Shown: in pieces, positions 17,839 to 25,560 of the stretch
Numbering within the stretch: the first letter of the stretch is position 1
How the letters are laid out: each line of letters begins with the position of its first letter
NCBI GenBank assembly: GCA_902478885.1
Contig: CABSMS010000002.1
Location: 1-49,191 of the forward strand
Origin: an uncultured Collinsella sp.
GTDB taxonomy: Bacteria; Actinomycetota; Coriobacteriia; Coriobacteriales; Coriobacteriaceae
Direction: 5' to 3'
Length of the DNA stretch: 49,191 bases
Position numbers and translations under genes: made by a program
Notes under the pieces: generated by a model
Told to the model about the DNA's origin: nothing
Databases searched by the model: none
What the model saw: the letters and a program-made list of their open reading frames with translations, nothing else

Positions 17839-18714
17839 ATGGACATGACGGATATGACGAGGGCGGCCGTGTCGCGCCGTCACTTTTTGCAGCTGGCTGG
17901 CGCCGGCATGCTTGCGCTGACGGGGACCGCGCTTACCGGTTGCGGCAACTCCACCAGCGGCGAGGGCTCCGACAAGGGGTCCAAGCTTGCGGCCATCAAG
18001 TCGCGTGGCCATCTGAATGCCGGCGTTAAGAAGGACGTTCCCGGCTATGGCTATTACGACACCGCCAAGGGCCGCTTTGAGGGCATGGAAGTCGATTTGT
18101 GCTACCAGATCGCCGCTGCCGTCTTTGGTGTGAGCTACAAGGATGCTCGCGCCCAGGAGCTTGTAGAGTTTACCGATGTAACGCCCAAGACGCGCGGCCC
18201 GCTGATCGATAATGGCCAACTTGACGTGGTCGCGGCGACCTACACCATCACCGACGAGCGCAAGAAGAGTTGGGATTTCTCGACGCCGTACCGCACCGAC
18301 TACGTGGGACTCATGGTCAAGAAGCGTTCGGGCTTTACCTCGATTGAGGATCTGGACGGCAAGGTCATCGGCGTGAGCCAGGGTGCTACCACGCAGGGCT
18401 TGATCGAGCAGATGATCAAGGACAACGGCTTTAGCTGTAAGCCCGAGTTTAGGGCCTTTAGCGGTTATCCCATCATCAAGAGTTCGCTCGACGCCGGCAA
18501 TATCGACGTCTTTGCCATGGACCGCTCCACGCTGGCCGGTTACATGAACGAGACCGTTGAGCTGCTGCAGCCCGAGGTCAAGTTTGGCGAGCAGGGTTAC
18601 GGCGTGGCGACCAAGAAGGGCTGCGACCTTTCGGCCGTGGTCGATCAGGTGATTTGCGATCGCCTGGCCGATGGCTGGCTCGACCAAGAGGTCAAGACCT
18701 GGGGTCTTGTATAG
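17839..18714 (+). CDS. Amino acid ABC transporter, substrate-binding lipoprotein with Tat-type signal
   Basis: 291 aa, family 3 solute-binding protein. The N-terminus has a twin-arginine motif (SRRHFLQLAG, R13-R14) and a lipobox LTGC with C35, so it appears to be exported folded through Tat and then lipidated. The binding domain shows RGHLNAGVKKDVPGYGY, FEGMEVDLCYQIA, a DVVAATYTITDERKKSWDFS-type block (about residues 132-151) and DGKVIGVSQGATTQ. ATG 17839 sits 8 bases after the ATPase stop with a weak ribosome site; GTG 17836 and ATG 17845 are alternatives. It shares an operon with the ATPase and permeases. Confidence 0.92.
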   Translation: MDMTDMTRAAVSRRHFLQLAGAGMLALTGTALTGCGNSTSGEGSDKGSKLAAIKSRGHLNAGVKKDVPGYGYYDTAKGRFEGMEVDLCYQIAAAVFGVSYKDARAQELVEFTDVTPKTRGPLIDNGQLDVVAATYTITDERKKSWDFSTPYRTDYVGLMVKKRSGFTSIEDLDGKVIGVSQGATTQGLIEQMIKDNGFSCKPEFRAFSGYPIIKSSLDAGNIDVFAMDRSTLAGYMNETVELLQPEVKFGEQGYGVATKKGCDLSAVVDQVICDRLADGWLDQEVKTWGLV

Positions 18715-18739
18715 GCGCATCGTCCAAGGAAGGAATCAA

Positions 18740-19486
18740 ATGCTCGAAGGATTATTTGACGCCGACCGTTGGTCGACGACATTTCAAAACATGGGGCCCT
18801 TCTGGGAGGGCTTTAGCGTGACGCTACAGGTGGTCGTTGCCGGTCTGCTGCTGTCGCTGGTGCTGGGCACACTGCTGGGCGTGTTCTCTACCACTCGTTC
18901 GCGCTTGCTGCGCGCCATAAGCCGCGTGTACGTGGAGTTTTACCAGAACACCCCGTTGCCCGTACAGGTGCTCTTTATGTACATGGCCGGTCCGCAGTTT
19001 TTGCAGGCCATAACCGGTGCCGACCAGCCGGTGCGCATCGCGCCGTTCGTGCTGGGCTTCTTGGGTGTGGGCCTGTATCACGCGGCCTACATTTCGGAGG
19101 TCATCCGCACCGGTATCGAGGCGGTTCCGCGCGGTCAGATGGAGGCGGCCCAGAGCCAAGGCTTCACCCGCGCGCAGGCATACTGGTACATCGTGCTGCC
19201 CCAGACGTTCAAGATTATTCTGCCGCCGCTGTGTAACCAGGCACTCAACCTGGTCAAGAACACGTCGGTGCTGGCGCTTGTGGCCGGCGGCGACCTTATG
19301 TACCGTTCCGACAACTTTGTGAGTCTGTACGGTTACCTGCAGGGATACATCGTCTGCTGCCTTATGTACTTCATCATCTGCTTTCCGCTCGCCATGCTGG
19401 TGCAGTGGCTCGAGCGCCGCTCCAAGGAGCGTCCGCGCGGCGTGAGCCTGGCCGAGCTGGGGCTCGACAACGTAGAGGAGGCCTAG
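18740..19486 (+). CDS. Polar amino acid ABC transporter, permease 1
   Basis: 248 aa from ATG 18740, with AAGGAAGGAA upstream. HisM/GlnP-type inner-membrane subunit. About five membrane helices, with VEFYQNTPLPVQVLFMYM in the periplasmic/inner loop region and the EAA coupling loop at ARSQGF-like QMEAAQSQGFTRAQAYWYIV, which docks on the ATPase. C-terminal tail LERRSKERPRG is cytoplasmic and basic. It is followed three bases later by a second permease, as in heterodimeric channels. Confidence 0.93.
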   Translation: MLEGLFDADRWSTTFQNMGPFWEGFSVTLQVVVAGLLLSLVLGTLLGVFSTTRSRLLRAISRVYVEFYQNTPLPVQVLFMYMAGPQFLQAITGADQPVRIAPFVLGFLGVGLYHAAYISEVIRTGIEAVPRGQMEAAQSQGFTRAQAYWYIVLPQTFKIILPPLCNQALNLVKNTSVLALVAGGDLMYRSDNFVSLYGYLQGYIVCCLMYFIICFPLAMLVQWLERRSKERPRGVSLAELGLDNVEEA

Positions 19487-19489
19487 CGC

Positions 19490-20128
19490 ATGGAAATCTT
19501 CAACGCGACCAACCTGCTCTACATTTGGGGTGGCTTTGTTAAGACGATCGAAATCTCGGCGCTGTCGATCTTTTTCTCGCTCATCTTTGGCACGGTGCTG
19601 GCGCTCGTTAAAAGCTATGCGCCCCGCCCGTTCCGTATTTTGGTGAGCGCCTATATCGAGCTGTTCCGTTGCACGCCGAACCTGCTGTGGATTCTGTTTA
19701 TCTACTTTACGGTGCAGGGTTTGGACATTGTGATTTCGACCATCGCTTTTACGCTGTTTACCAGCGCTGTTATGGCCGAGATTGTGCGCGGCGGCCTCAA
19801 CTCGATTCCGCGCGGCCAGTTTGAGGCAGCGCAGAGCCAGGGCTTCGGCTTCTTTGCCACCATGCGCTACATCATTCTGCCGCAGACGTTTAAGACGATC
19901 ATTCCGGCGCTGTTTAGCCAATGCACGACCGTCATCAAGGACAGCTCGTATCTTTCGGGCATTAACGTGGCCGAGCTCATGTACACGGCAAATGTCGTGA
20001 TGGCCCACGCGATCGACCTGTCGCAGGTGCTTATGCTCTACGGCCTGGTGTTTGCGATGTACTTTGTGCTCAACTTTGGTATCTCGCTGCTGGTCCGAGC
20101 GTATCAACGTCGTATCGTGGCAGCGTAG
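19490..20128 (+). CDS. Polar amino acid ABC transporter, permease 2
   Basis: 212 aa. HisQ/GlnP-type subunit with VKTIEISALSIFFSLIFGTV in the first helix, the FRCTPNLLWILFIYF segment and an EAA loop QFEAAQSQGFGFFATMRYI. It pairs with the upstream permease to form the membrane channel. ATG 19490 follows the previous stop by three bases, with GTAGAGGAGG inside the upstream coding end acting as ribosome site. Confidence 0.93.
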   Translation: MEIFNATNLLYIWGGFVKTIEISALSIFFSLIFGTVLALVKSYAPRPFRILVSAYIELFRCTPNLLWILFIYFTVQGLDIVISTIAFTLFTSAVMAEIVRGGLNSIPRGQFEAAQSQGFGFFATMRYIILPQTFKTIIPALFSQCTTVIKDSSYLSGINVAELMYTANVVMAHAIDLSQVLMLYGLVFAMYFVLNFGISLLVRAYQRRIVAA

Positions 20129-20130
20129 AA

Positions 20131-20159
20131 TGTGGCAAAGGGACAGCCCCTTTGTCACA
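20131..20159. repeat. GGGACAG-core hairpin, copy 6
   Basis: TGTGGCAAAG and CTTTGTCACA arms enclose GGACAGCCC, directly between the permease stop and the ribosome site of the next gene. Confidence 0.75.
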
Positions 20160-20176
20160 TAGAGAAAGGAATCGCG

Positions 20177-20800
20177 ATGAGCGATCTGGTGAACAAGAAG
20201 AGTCCTGTGGTCATTACCATCGCGCGCGACTTTGGTGCCGAGGGCCACGAGATCGGCCGTATCCTTGCCGATGAGCTGGGGATTCCGCTGTACGATAACG
20301 AGCTGCTGGTGCGTGCGTCGCTGCGCGCGGGCGAGTCGCTCGACAAGATGGCCGCCTATGACGAACGTCTGGCCGTGGAGAATATGGCGTTTCTGCCCGA
20401 CCGCTACGATGCGCGTTCGTACTCGGACAAGTTGTTCCAAAAGATGAGCCAGGTGATTTTGGATCTGGGCGAGACCGAGAGCTGCATTATCGAAGGCCGT
20501 CTGTCCGATTACCTGCTGCGCAACAACCCCAACCACATCGCCGTGCTGGTGACTGCGCCCTTTGAGGACCGCGTCGAGATCGTGCGCAAGAAGCGCGGCC
20601 TCAACAAAAAGAAGGGCGCCAAGCTGGTCAAGCAGCAGCAGAAGGCGCGCGAGGCGTTCTATAAGCGCTACAGTGCCGGAAAGTGGAAGATGACGAGCGG
20701 CAAGGACATCGTCGTCAACCGCGCCAAGCTGGGCCGCGAGGGTTGTAAAGACGTTATCGCCGCTGCCTACCGCTACAAGGTGGCGCAGCTCGAAGGCTAG
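20177..20800 (+). CDS. Cytidylate-kinase-like family protein
   Basis: 207 aa from ATG 20177, with GAAAGGA upstream; a longer frame from 20132 would translate the hairpin repeat. It starts with PVVITIARDFGAEGHEIGR, an atypical P-loop (GAEGHEIGR instead of GxxGSGK[ST]), then LGIPLYDNELL, CIIEGRLSDYLL and a basic lid-like stretch RKKRGLNKKKGAKLVKQQQK. This matches the cytidylate kinase-like family common in Firmicutes and Actinobacteria, whose substrate is unknown. It is distinct from housekeeping cmk. It follows the amino acid transporter by 48 bases, but a functional link is not evident. Confidence 0.85.
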   Translation: MSDLVNKKSPVVITIARDFGAEGHEIGRILADELGIPLYDNELLVRASLRAGESLDKMAAYDERLAVENMAFLPDRYDARSYSDKLFQKMSQVILDLGETESCIIEGRLSDYLLRNNPNHIAVLVTAPFEDRVEIVRKKRGLNKKKGAKLVKQQQKAREAFYKRYSAGKWKMTSGKDIVVNRAKLGREGCKDVIAAAYRYKVAQLEG

Positions 20801-20808
20801 CCAACCAA

Positions 20809-20844
20809 AACCACCACAAAGGGGACAGGCACCTTTGTGGTGGT
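20809..20844. repeat. GGGGACAG-core hairpin, copy 7
   Basis: ACCACCACAAA (20810-20820) and TTTGTGGTGGT (20834-20844) are perfect 11-bp arms around GGGGACAGGCACC. Confidence 0.85.
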
Positions 20845-20858
20845 AGGGCGATCGGCAT

Positions 20859-20900
20859 AGAAAAAGTCCCCGCCGGGCGTGTGCTCGACGGGGACTTTGC
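20859..20900 (-). terminator. Terminator of the nfnA-nfnB operon
   Basis: Arms AAAGTCCCCG (20863-20872) and CGGGGACTTT (20889-20898) form a perfect 10-bp stem; the A-run at 20859-20865 gives the T-run on the minus strand. Confidence 0.85.
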
Positions 20901-20926
20901 CGTTTGGTGGCTAGTGCTGTAGGTGA

Positions 20927-22336
20927 TTACTCGCCCAGCAGGCTCTTGGTGATGGAAGCGGCGGCCTTCTTGCCGGCGCCCATCGCCAGAATGACCGTAG
21001 CGGCACCGGTGACGATGTCGCCGCCAGCCCAGATGCGGGGATCGGTGGTCTGGCCGGTCTCCTCGTCGGCGACGATGTAGCCCCACTTGTTGAGCTCCAT
21101 CTTGCCGCCGATCTTCTTTGCGAAGGGGTTGGCGTTGGTGCCGATAGCCGAGATCGCGACGTCGCAGGGAATCTCCTCGATGGCGCCCTCGATGGGCACC
21201 GGGCGACGACGGCCGGACTCGTCAGGCTCGCCGAGCTCCATCTTCTGGACCTTGACGGCGCACACGGAGCCGTCCTCGCCAGCGACAAACTCGAGCGGGG
21301 AGACGAGCGGCAGAACCTCGACGCCCTCGGCCTTAGCATGGTGCAGCTCGGCGCGACGGCAGGGCATCTCGTCCTCGGTACGACGGTAGGCGATGATAGC
21401 GTGCTCGGCGCCCAGACGCTTGGCGGTACGGACGGCGTCCATAGCCACGTTGCCGCCACCAAAGACGACGACGTTCTTGCCGTGCTTGGTGGGGGTGTCG
21501 TACTCGGGGAACTTGTTGGCCTTCATCAGGTTCACGCGGGTGAGGTACTCGTTCGCGAAGAAGACGTTGGGCAGGTTCTCGCCGGGGACGTTGAGGAACT
21601 TGGGCAGGCCGGCGCCGGTCGCCACGTAGATGGCGTCGAAGCCCTGCTCGAACAGCTCCTCGGCCGTGGCCATGTTGCCCACGACGGAGTTGTACTCAAA
21701 CTTGACGCCCATGTCCTCCAGGCCGTCAATCTCGCGCTTGACGACTGCCTTGGGCAGACGGAACTCGGGGATGCCGTAGACCAGCACGCCGCCGCCGGTA
21801 AAGAAGGCCTCGAAGACGGTGACGTCAAAGCCGTTGCGGGCGAGCTCGCCGGCGCAGGTGATGCCGGACGGGCCAGAGCCGACGACGGCGACCTTCTTGC
21901 CGTTCTTGGGGGCCATCTTGGGCGTGGAGGCGAGCTCGGGGCGGTCACCCAGGAAGCGCTCGAGCTGGCCGATGGCCACGGGCTCGGACTTCTTACCACG
22001 GATGCACTTGCCCTCGCACTGGTTCTCCTGCGGGCAGACGCGGCCGCAGATAGCGGGAAGCATGGAGTCCTCGCGGATGGTATCGAGGGCGCCGCCGAAG
22101 TCCTTCTCGCGGATCTGCTCGATAAAGCGGGGGATGTTGATGTTGACGGGGCAGCCCTCAACACAGAACGGCTTCTTGCAGTTGAGGCAGCGCTCGGCCT
22201 CGGCCAGCGCCATCTCCTCGGTGAAGCCCTTGTCGACGGGGCGGAAGTCGCAGGCGCGCTCGGCAGCCGGCTCCTCGTTATCGGGGGTGCGGGGCGACTT
22301 CATATCGGCAACGAAACGACCGTTAACTAGTGGCAT
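20927..22336 (-). CDS. NfnB-like subunit (glutamate-synthase-small-subunit family), ferredoxin:NADP transhydrogenase
   Basis: 469 aa. The N-terminal domain carries two [4Fe-4S] clusters: CLNCKKPFCVEGCPV and the CGRVCPQENQCEGKCI cluster set. An FAD Rossmann fold follows (VAVVGSGPSGITCAGEL), then a second dinucleotide fold for NADPH (VVVFGGGNVAMDAVRTAKRL) and a C-terminal AGGDIVTGAATVILAMGAGK flavin motif. This architecture is shared by GltD and NfnB. The overlap with an NfnA-like gene, and the absence of a glutamate synthase large subunit, favour Nfn: reversible electron bifurcation among NADPH, NADH and ferredoxin in the cytoplasm. The automated name would be glutamate synthase (NADPH) small chain. 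Confidence 0.88.
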   Translation of the reverse strand: MPLVNGRFVADMKSPRTPDNEEPAAERACDFRPVDKGFTEEMALAEAERCLNCKKPFCVEGCPVNINIPRFIEQIREKDFGGALDTIREDSMLPAICGRVCPQENQCEGKCIRGKKSEPVAIGQLERFLGDRPELASTPKMAPKNGKKVAVVGSGPSGITCAGELARNGFDVTVFEAFFTGGGVLVYGIPEFRLPKAVVKREIDGLEDMGVKFEYNSVVGNMATAEELFEQGFDAIYVATGAGLPKFLNVPGENLPNVFFANEYLTRVNLMKANKFPEYDTPTKHGKNVVVFGGGNVAMDAVRTAKRLGAEHAIIAYRRTEDEMPCRRAELHHAKAEGVEVLPLVSPLEFVAGEDGSVCAVKVQKMELGEPDESGRRRPVPIEGAIEEIPCDVAISAIGTNANPFAKKIGGKMELNKWGYIVADEETGQTTDPRIWAGGDIVTGAATVILAMGAGKKAAASITKSLLGE

Positions 22337-23166
22337 GCGCAGCTCTTTTCCTCATAGGCCTTGAGGGACTCGCCCTCTTCGGAACGGTAAGCGGCCTGGC
22401 GGGCACGAAGGTCATCCCAGTCGACCAGGGTGGCATCGAAGTCGGGGCCGTCGACGCAAGCGAACTTGGTCACGCCGCCCACCTCGACGCGGCAGCAGCC
22501 GCACATACCGGTGCCGTCAACCATGATGGGGTTGAGCGACGCGGTGATGGGGGTGTCGTACTTCTGGGCGGTGAGGGTCGAGAACTTCATCATCGGAACG
22601 GGGCCGACGCAGAAGACCTGGCTCACGGCCTTGTCCTGCAGCAGGCGCTCCAGCGGAGCGGTGACAACGCCCTGCTCGCCGTAGGAACCGTCGTCAGTGG
22701 TGATGTGGATGTGGTCCTCGTCGAGGAGCTCGCGGAACTGGTCCTCCATGAGCAGGAGGTCCTTGGTGCGGGCGCCCATGATGGCATGCACTTCGTGACC
22801 GGTCTCGACCAGGTGCTTGGCGACCGGGAAGGCAATTGCCAGGCCGACGCCGCCGCCAATGACGGCGCAGGGGCCCTCGGCCATCTCGGTGGGAACGCCC
22901 AGCGGGCCCACGACGTCGCGCAGCGACTCGCCGGCCTCGTAGGTGGAAAGCATCTCGGTGGTCTTGCCGATCACCATGAAGATGAACTCGACCCAGCCCT
23001 CGTCACCGTTCCAGCCAGCCAGGGTAAACGGGACGCGCTCGCCCGTCTCGTTGGCGCGAACCATGAGGAACTGTCCAGCGTGCGCATGCTTGGCGATTGC
23101 GGGCGCCTCGATGCGGAACTTGAACACCTTCTCCGAGAACTGCGTCTTCTCCAGGATCTTATACAT
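22327..23166 (-). CDS. NfnA-like subunit, FAD/[2Fe-2S] ferredoxin-NADP reductase-type
   Basis: 279 aa. It begins MYKILEKTQFSEKVFKF, followed by an FAD-binding barrel with GQFLMVRANETGERVPFTL, an NAD-binding fold with VIGGGVGLAIAFPVAKHL and a C-terminal [2Fe-2S] motif GTGMCGCCRVEVGG...FACVDGPDF. This is the sulfide dehydrogenase/DHODH electron-transfer subunit family (PyrK-like), here the NfnA partner. Its last 10 bases overlap the first codons of the NfnB-like gene, so the two proteins are made in a coupled way. Upstream on the minus strand, a TATAAT hexamer (complement of 23272-23277) may be the -10 box, about 105 bases before the start. Confidence 0.9.
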   Translation of the reverse strand: MYKILEKTQFSEKVFKFRIEAPAIAKHAHAGQFLMVRANETGERVPFTLAGWNGDEGWVEFIFMVIGKTTEMLSTYEAGESLRDVVGPLGVPTEMAEGPCAVIGGGVGLAIAFPVAKHLVETGHEVHAIMGARTKDLLLMEDQFRELLDEDHIHITTDDGSYGEQGVVTAPLERLLQDKAVSQVFCVGPVPMMKFSTLTAQKYDTPITASLNPIMVDGTGMCGCCRVEVGGVTKFACVDGPDFDATLVDWDDLRARQAAYRSEEGESLKAYEEKSCACH

Positions 23167-23327
23167 AGAACCCCTCTCTTGTTAGGGCGACCGAACCGTG
23201 CCTCCACGGAAATGGACGGTAGCCCGAATAAAACCGTACGCGCACAGGCGTTGTGCAGACATACGGTGCAAATTATACCCTCATGGACATGTCGCTTACG
23301 TGTATCTTCGGCAGGTGGGAAAAGTGA

Positions 23328-23360
23328 CCTACCAAAAAGGGACAGGTTTATTTTGGTAGG
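23328..23360. repeat. GGGACAG-core hairpin, copy 8
   Basis: CCTACCAAAA and TTTTGGTAGG are perfect 10-bp arms around AGGGACAGGTTTA. Confidence 0.85.
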
Positions 23361-23379
23361 TTTTATCAGGCAAAACGGC

Positions 23380-23421
23380 AAAGGGGGCCGGTCTCGCGCA
23401 TCGGTGAGGCCGGCCCCCTTT
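23380..23421 (-). terminator. Terminator of pth
   Basis: AAAGGGGGCCG (23380-23390) pairs perfectly with CGGCCCCCTTT (23411-23421). On the minus strand it lies after the pth stop, and the T-rich side is short (TTTGCCGTTTTGCC). Confidence 0.7.
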
Positions 23422-23492
23422 GGAGCTCTGCATATGTATGGCGGCACAGGACTTATTGCGATGCGGCCGCCGCGGCGTTTTCGCATATAAAA

Positions 23493-23525
23493 CCTGCCAA
23501 AATAAACCTGTCCCTAAATGGTAGG
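23493..23525. repeat. GGGACAG-core hairpin, copy 9 (inverted relative to copy 8)
   Basis: CCTGCCA and TGGTAGG arms enclose AAATAAACCTGTCCCTAAA. It ends two bases before the pth stop codon. Confidence 0.8.
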
Positions 23526-23527
23526 TT

Positions 23528-24157
23528 TTAGTGCTTGCCGTTGGCGGAGGCGGCGCCGTTGACGTGGTCGCGGGCATAGATAACGCCGTGCACGATCGCC
23601 AGGCCGGCGGCGTCTGCGGCGCGGGCGCAGGTGTCCTGGAAGTCCTCGGCCTCGCGGGCGCGCAGCTGCTTGAGCACGTAGTCGGCGACAGCCATCTTGC
23701 CGGGAGGGTTGCCAATGCCGGTGCGGATGCGACTAAAGTCGCGGCTGCCCATCTTGTCGATGATGGAGCGCAGGCCGTTATGGCCAGCATGGCCACCGCC
23801 CACCTTAACACGCACGTCGCCGGCGGGAATATCGAGCTCGTCGTGGATTACGAGTAGCTCCTCGGCCTTGATCTTGTACTCGCGGCAGAGCTTGGAGATG
23901 GGACCGCCCGAGGTATTCATGTACGACTGTGGCTTGACCAGCACAATCTGGCGCTTGCCGCCCTCTTCCTCGGGGTCGTTGATGTTGATGAGCGCGACCT
24001 CGGCGCCGGCCTGGTTTTTCCAGTACGTGACGCCGGCCTGACGGGCCAGCTCGTCGATTGCTTTGAAGCCAGCGTTGTGGCGGGTCTCGGCATATTCCTC
24101 GCCAGGGTTGCCAAGTCCGGCAACCATGCGAATCTTAAGCGGCTGTGCAGCTGCCAT
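23528..24157 (-). CDS. pth: Peptidyl-tRNA hydrolase
   Basis: 209 aa from the ATG at 24157 (minus), with AAGGGA upstream. It releases tRNA from stalled peptidyl-tRNA in the cytoplasm. AGLGNPGEEYAETRHNAGF holds N17 and the catalytic H27; KPQSYMNTSGGPIS, VIHDELDIPAG with the conserved Asp, and GGGHAGHNGLRSI follow in family order. A short Asn/Ala-rich C-terminal tail is present. It is downstream of prs in the same direction, but a 28-bp inverted repeat separates them, so it is likely transcribed separately. Confidence 0.96.
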   Translation of the reverse strand: MAAAQPLKIRMVAGLGNPGEEYAETRHNAGFKAIDELARQAGVTYWKNQAGAEVALININDPEEEGGKRQIVLVKPQSYMNTSGGPISKLCREYKIKAEELLVIHDELDIPAGDVRVKVGGGHAGHNGLRSIIDKMGSRDFSRIRTGIGNPPGKMAVADYVLKQLRAREAEDFQDTCARAADAAGLAIVHGVIYARDHVNGAASANGKH

Positions 24158-24275
24158 ATTTGTCCCTTCGTTACACAAATAGTTCAATCAACGACAAAGG
24201 CTACCACGCCCGCCGAAGGCGAGACTTCGTTTCAGCGAAATCCCACCAGACAAAAGCACGGCCGCAGCAGAGCAA

Positions 24276-24353
24276 GCCGTCGGAACAGAAGAAACCCCCG
24301 CGCGACCTTTGCGAAGCAAGGGGGAGCGCGGGGGTTTCTTCTGTTCCGACGGC
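24276..24353 (-). terminator. 28-bp perfect inverted repeat, terminator-like, between prs and pth
   Basis: Arms at 24276-24303 and 24326-24353 are exact inverse complements over 28 bp, with a 22-nt loop. Each arm starts GCCGTCGG and ends CCCCGCGC on its outer-to-inner side. It could stop prs transcription (minus strand), but it is much longer than a usual terminator and lacks a clean T-tail, so it may be a repeat element. Confidence 0.6.
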
Positions 24354-24381
24354 GATGCGCCGGGTTGCAAGGACGATGCGA

Positions 24382-25368
24382 CTACAGCGCGAAGTCGCCG
24401 CCGACGAGCGTGGAGACGGGCTCCTCGTGGTAAACGGCGGAGATGGCCTGAGCGAACTCCTCGGCGACCGAGATGGTCTTGATCTTGCCGCCGACCTCGA
24501 CGGGGATGGCGTCGGTGACGACGCACTCGACGATCGGGGCGTCGTTCAGGCGCTCGATGGCCGGACCGGAGAAGATGCCGTGGGTGGCGCAGACGTAGAT
24601 GTCGCCAGCGCCCATAGCCTTGAGCTCCTTGACGTTGGCGCACAGGGTGCCAGCGGTGTCGATCATGTCGTCGTTGATGACGCAGGTCTTGCCCTTGATG
24701 TCACCGATGATGCCCATGACCTCGGCGGCGTTGTGGCGCGGACGGCCCTTGTGGGCGATGGCCAGGTCGCAGCCGAGCATGTCGGACAGCTTCTTGGCGG
24801 CCTTGGCACGACCCACGTCGGGGGAGACGACAACCAGGTTGTCGGTGTCGAAGTGCATGTCGTTGTAGTACTGGCCAAACAGCGGCAGTGCGGACAGGTG
24901 GTTGACCGGGATATCAAAGAAGCCCTGGATCTGGCCCTGGTGCAGGTCGAGGGTGATGATGCGGTTGACGCCGGCGCGCTCGAGCAGATTGGCGACGAGG
25001 CGGGCGGTGATGGGCTCGCGCGGGCCGGCCTTGCGGTCCTGGCGGGCATAGCCGTAGTGGGTGATAACGGCGGTGATGGAGCGGGCGGATGCGCGCTTGG
25101 CAGCGTCGGTGGCGATGAGCAGCTCCATGAGCATGTCGTTGACGTTGCCGCCGGCCACGGACTGAATCAGGAAGACGTCGGCGCCGCGGACGGTCTCGTC
25201 GTAGCGGGCGTAAATCTCACCGTTGGCGAACTGCTTTAGCGTAAGGCCCGAAAGCTCGACCCCAAGGTACTCAGCGATCTTCTGAGCGAGGGGACGGTTG
25301 GAGGAACCGGAATACACGCGGATGGACTTGCGCATATTCTCCGACTTCTCGGGATCATTAATCGGCAT
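24382..25368 (-). CDS. prs: Ribose-phosphate pyrophosphokinase
   Basis: 328 aa. It makes PRPP from ribose 5-phosphate and ATP, feeding the purine genes of this window as well as pyrimidine, His and Trp synthesis. SGSSNRPLAQKIAEYLGV at the start, YGYARQDRK in the flexible loop, the LDLHQGQIQGFFDIP region, VVSPDVGRAK and the PRPP-binding loop CVINDDMIDTAGTL are intact. AAGGAGAAGGG precedes the start on the minus strand. It lies downstream of glmU, the common gcaD-prs order, but a terminator lies between them. Confidence 0.97.
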   Translation of the reverse strand: MPINDPEKSENMRKSIRVYSGSSNRPLAQKIAEYLGVELSGLTLKQFANGEIYARYDETVRGADVFLIQSVAGGNVNDMLMELLIATDAAKRASARSITAVITHYGYARQDRKAGPREPITARLVANLLERAGVNRIITLDLHQGQIQGFFDIPVNHLSALPLFGQYYNDMHFDTDNLVVVSPDVGRAKAAKKLSDMLGCDLAIAHKGRPRHNAAEVMGIIGDIKGKTCVINDDMIDTAGTLCANVKELKAMGAGDIYVCATHGIFSGPAIERLNDAPIVECVVTDAIPVEVGGKIKTISVAEEFAQAISAVYHEEPVSTLVGGDFAL

Positions 25369-25510
25369 TACCCTTCTCCTTTATATCGAATGCCATATAG
25401 ATGCCTTTTTGCATTGTAACCGCGCGGCGGGGTTTATCGGGTCTTGATAACGTCTTTACCGTCAACGGACACGAACCGACCACTCATTCCGGTCACGCAG
25501 GTCAGCATAG

Positions 25511-25543
25511 AAAAAGGAGCCGTCCCCATGGGAACAGCTCCTT
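25511..25543 (-). terminator. Terminator of glmU
   Basis: AAGGAGC and GCTCCTT arms with an inner GTCCCCATGGGAAC palindrome; the A-run at 25510-25515 becomes the T-tail on the minus strand. Confidence 0.85.
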
Positions 25544-25560
25544 AGATGCTTGGTAAAACG

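Larger units (their letters stand above)
23167..23527. other. Repeat-rich spacer between nfnA and pth
   Basis: No gene. It holds the probable nfn promoter region (minus strand, -10 candidate at 23272-23277), two GGGACAG hairpins in opposite orientation (23328-23360 and 23493-23525) and a GC-rich terminator between them. Confidence 0.7.

Noticed and set aside
18824..20536. Antisense open frame over the amino acid permeases
   Set aside because: Same reasoning: both permeases have clear motifs and ribosome sites on the + strand.
20927..22336. gltD of a glutamate synthase
   Set aside because: No large subunit gene is adjacent, while an NfnA-like gene overlaps its start; kept as the less likely alternative.
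24145..25239. + strand open frame over prs
   Set aside because: prs on the minus strand is complete with PRPP motif and Shine-Dalgarno; the + frame is Asp/Val/Gly-rich without domains.
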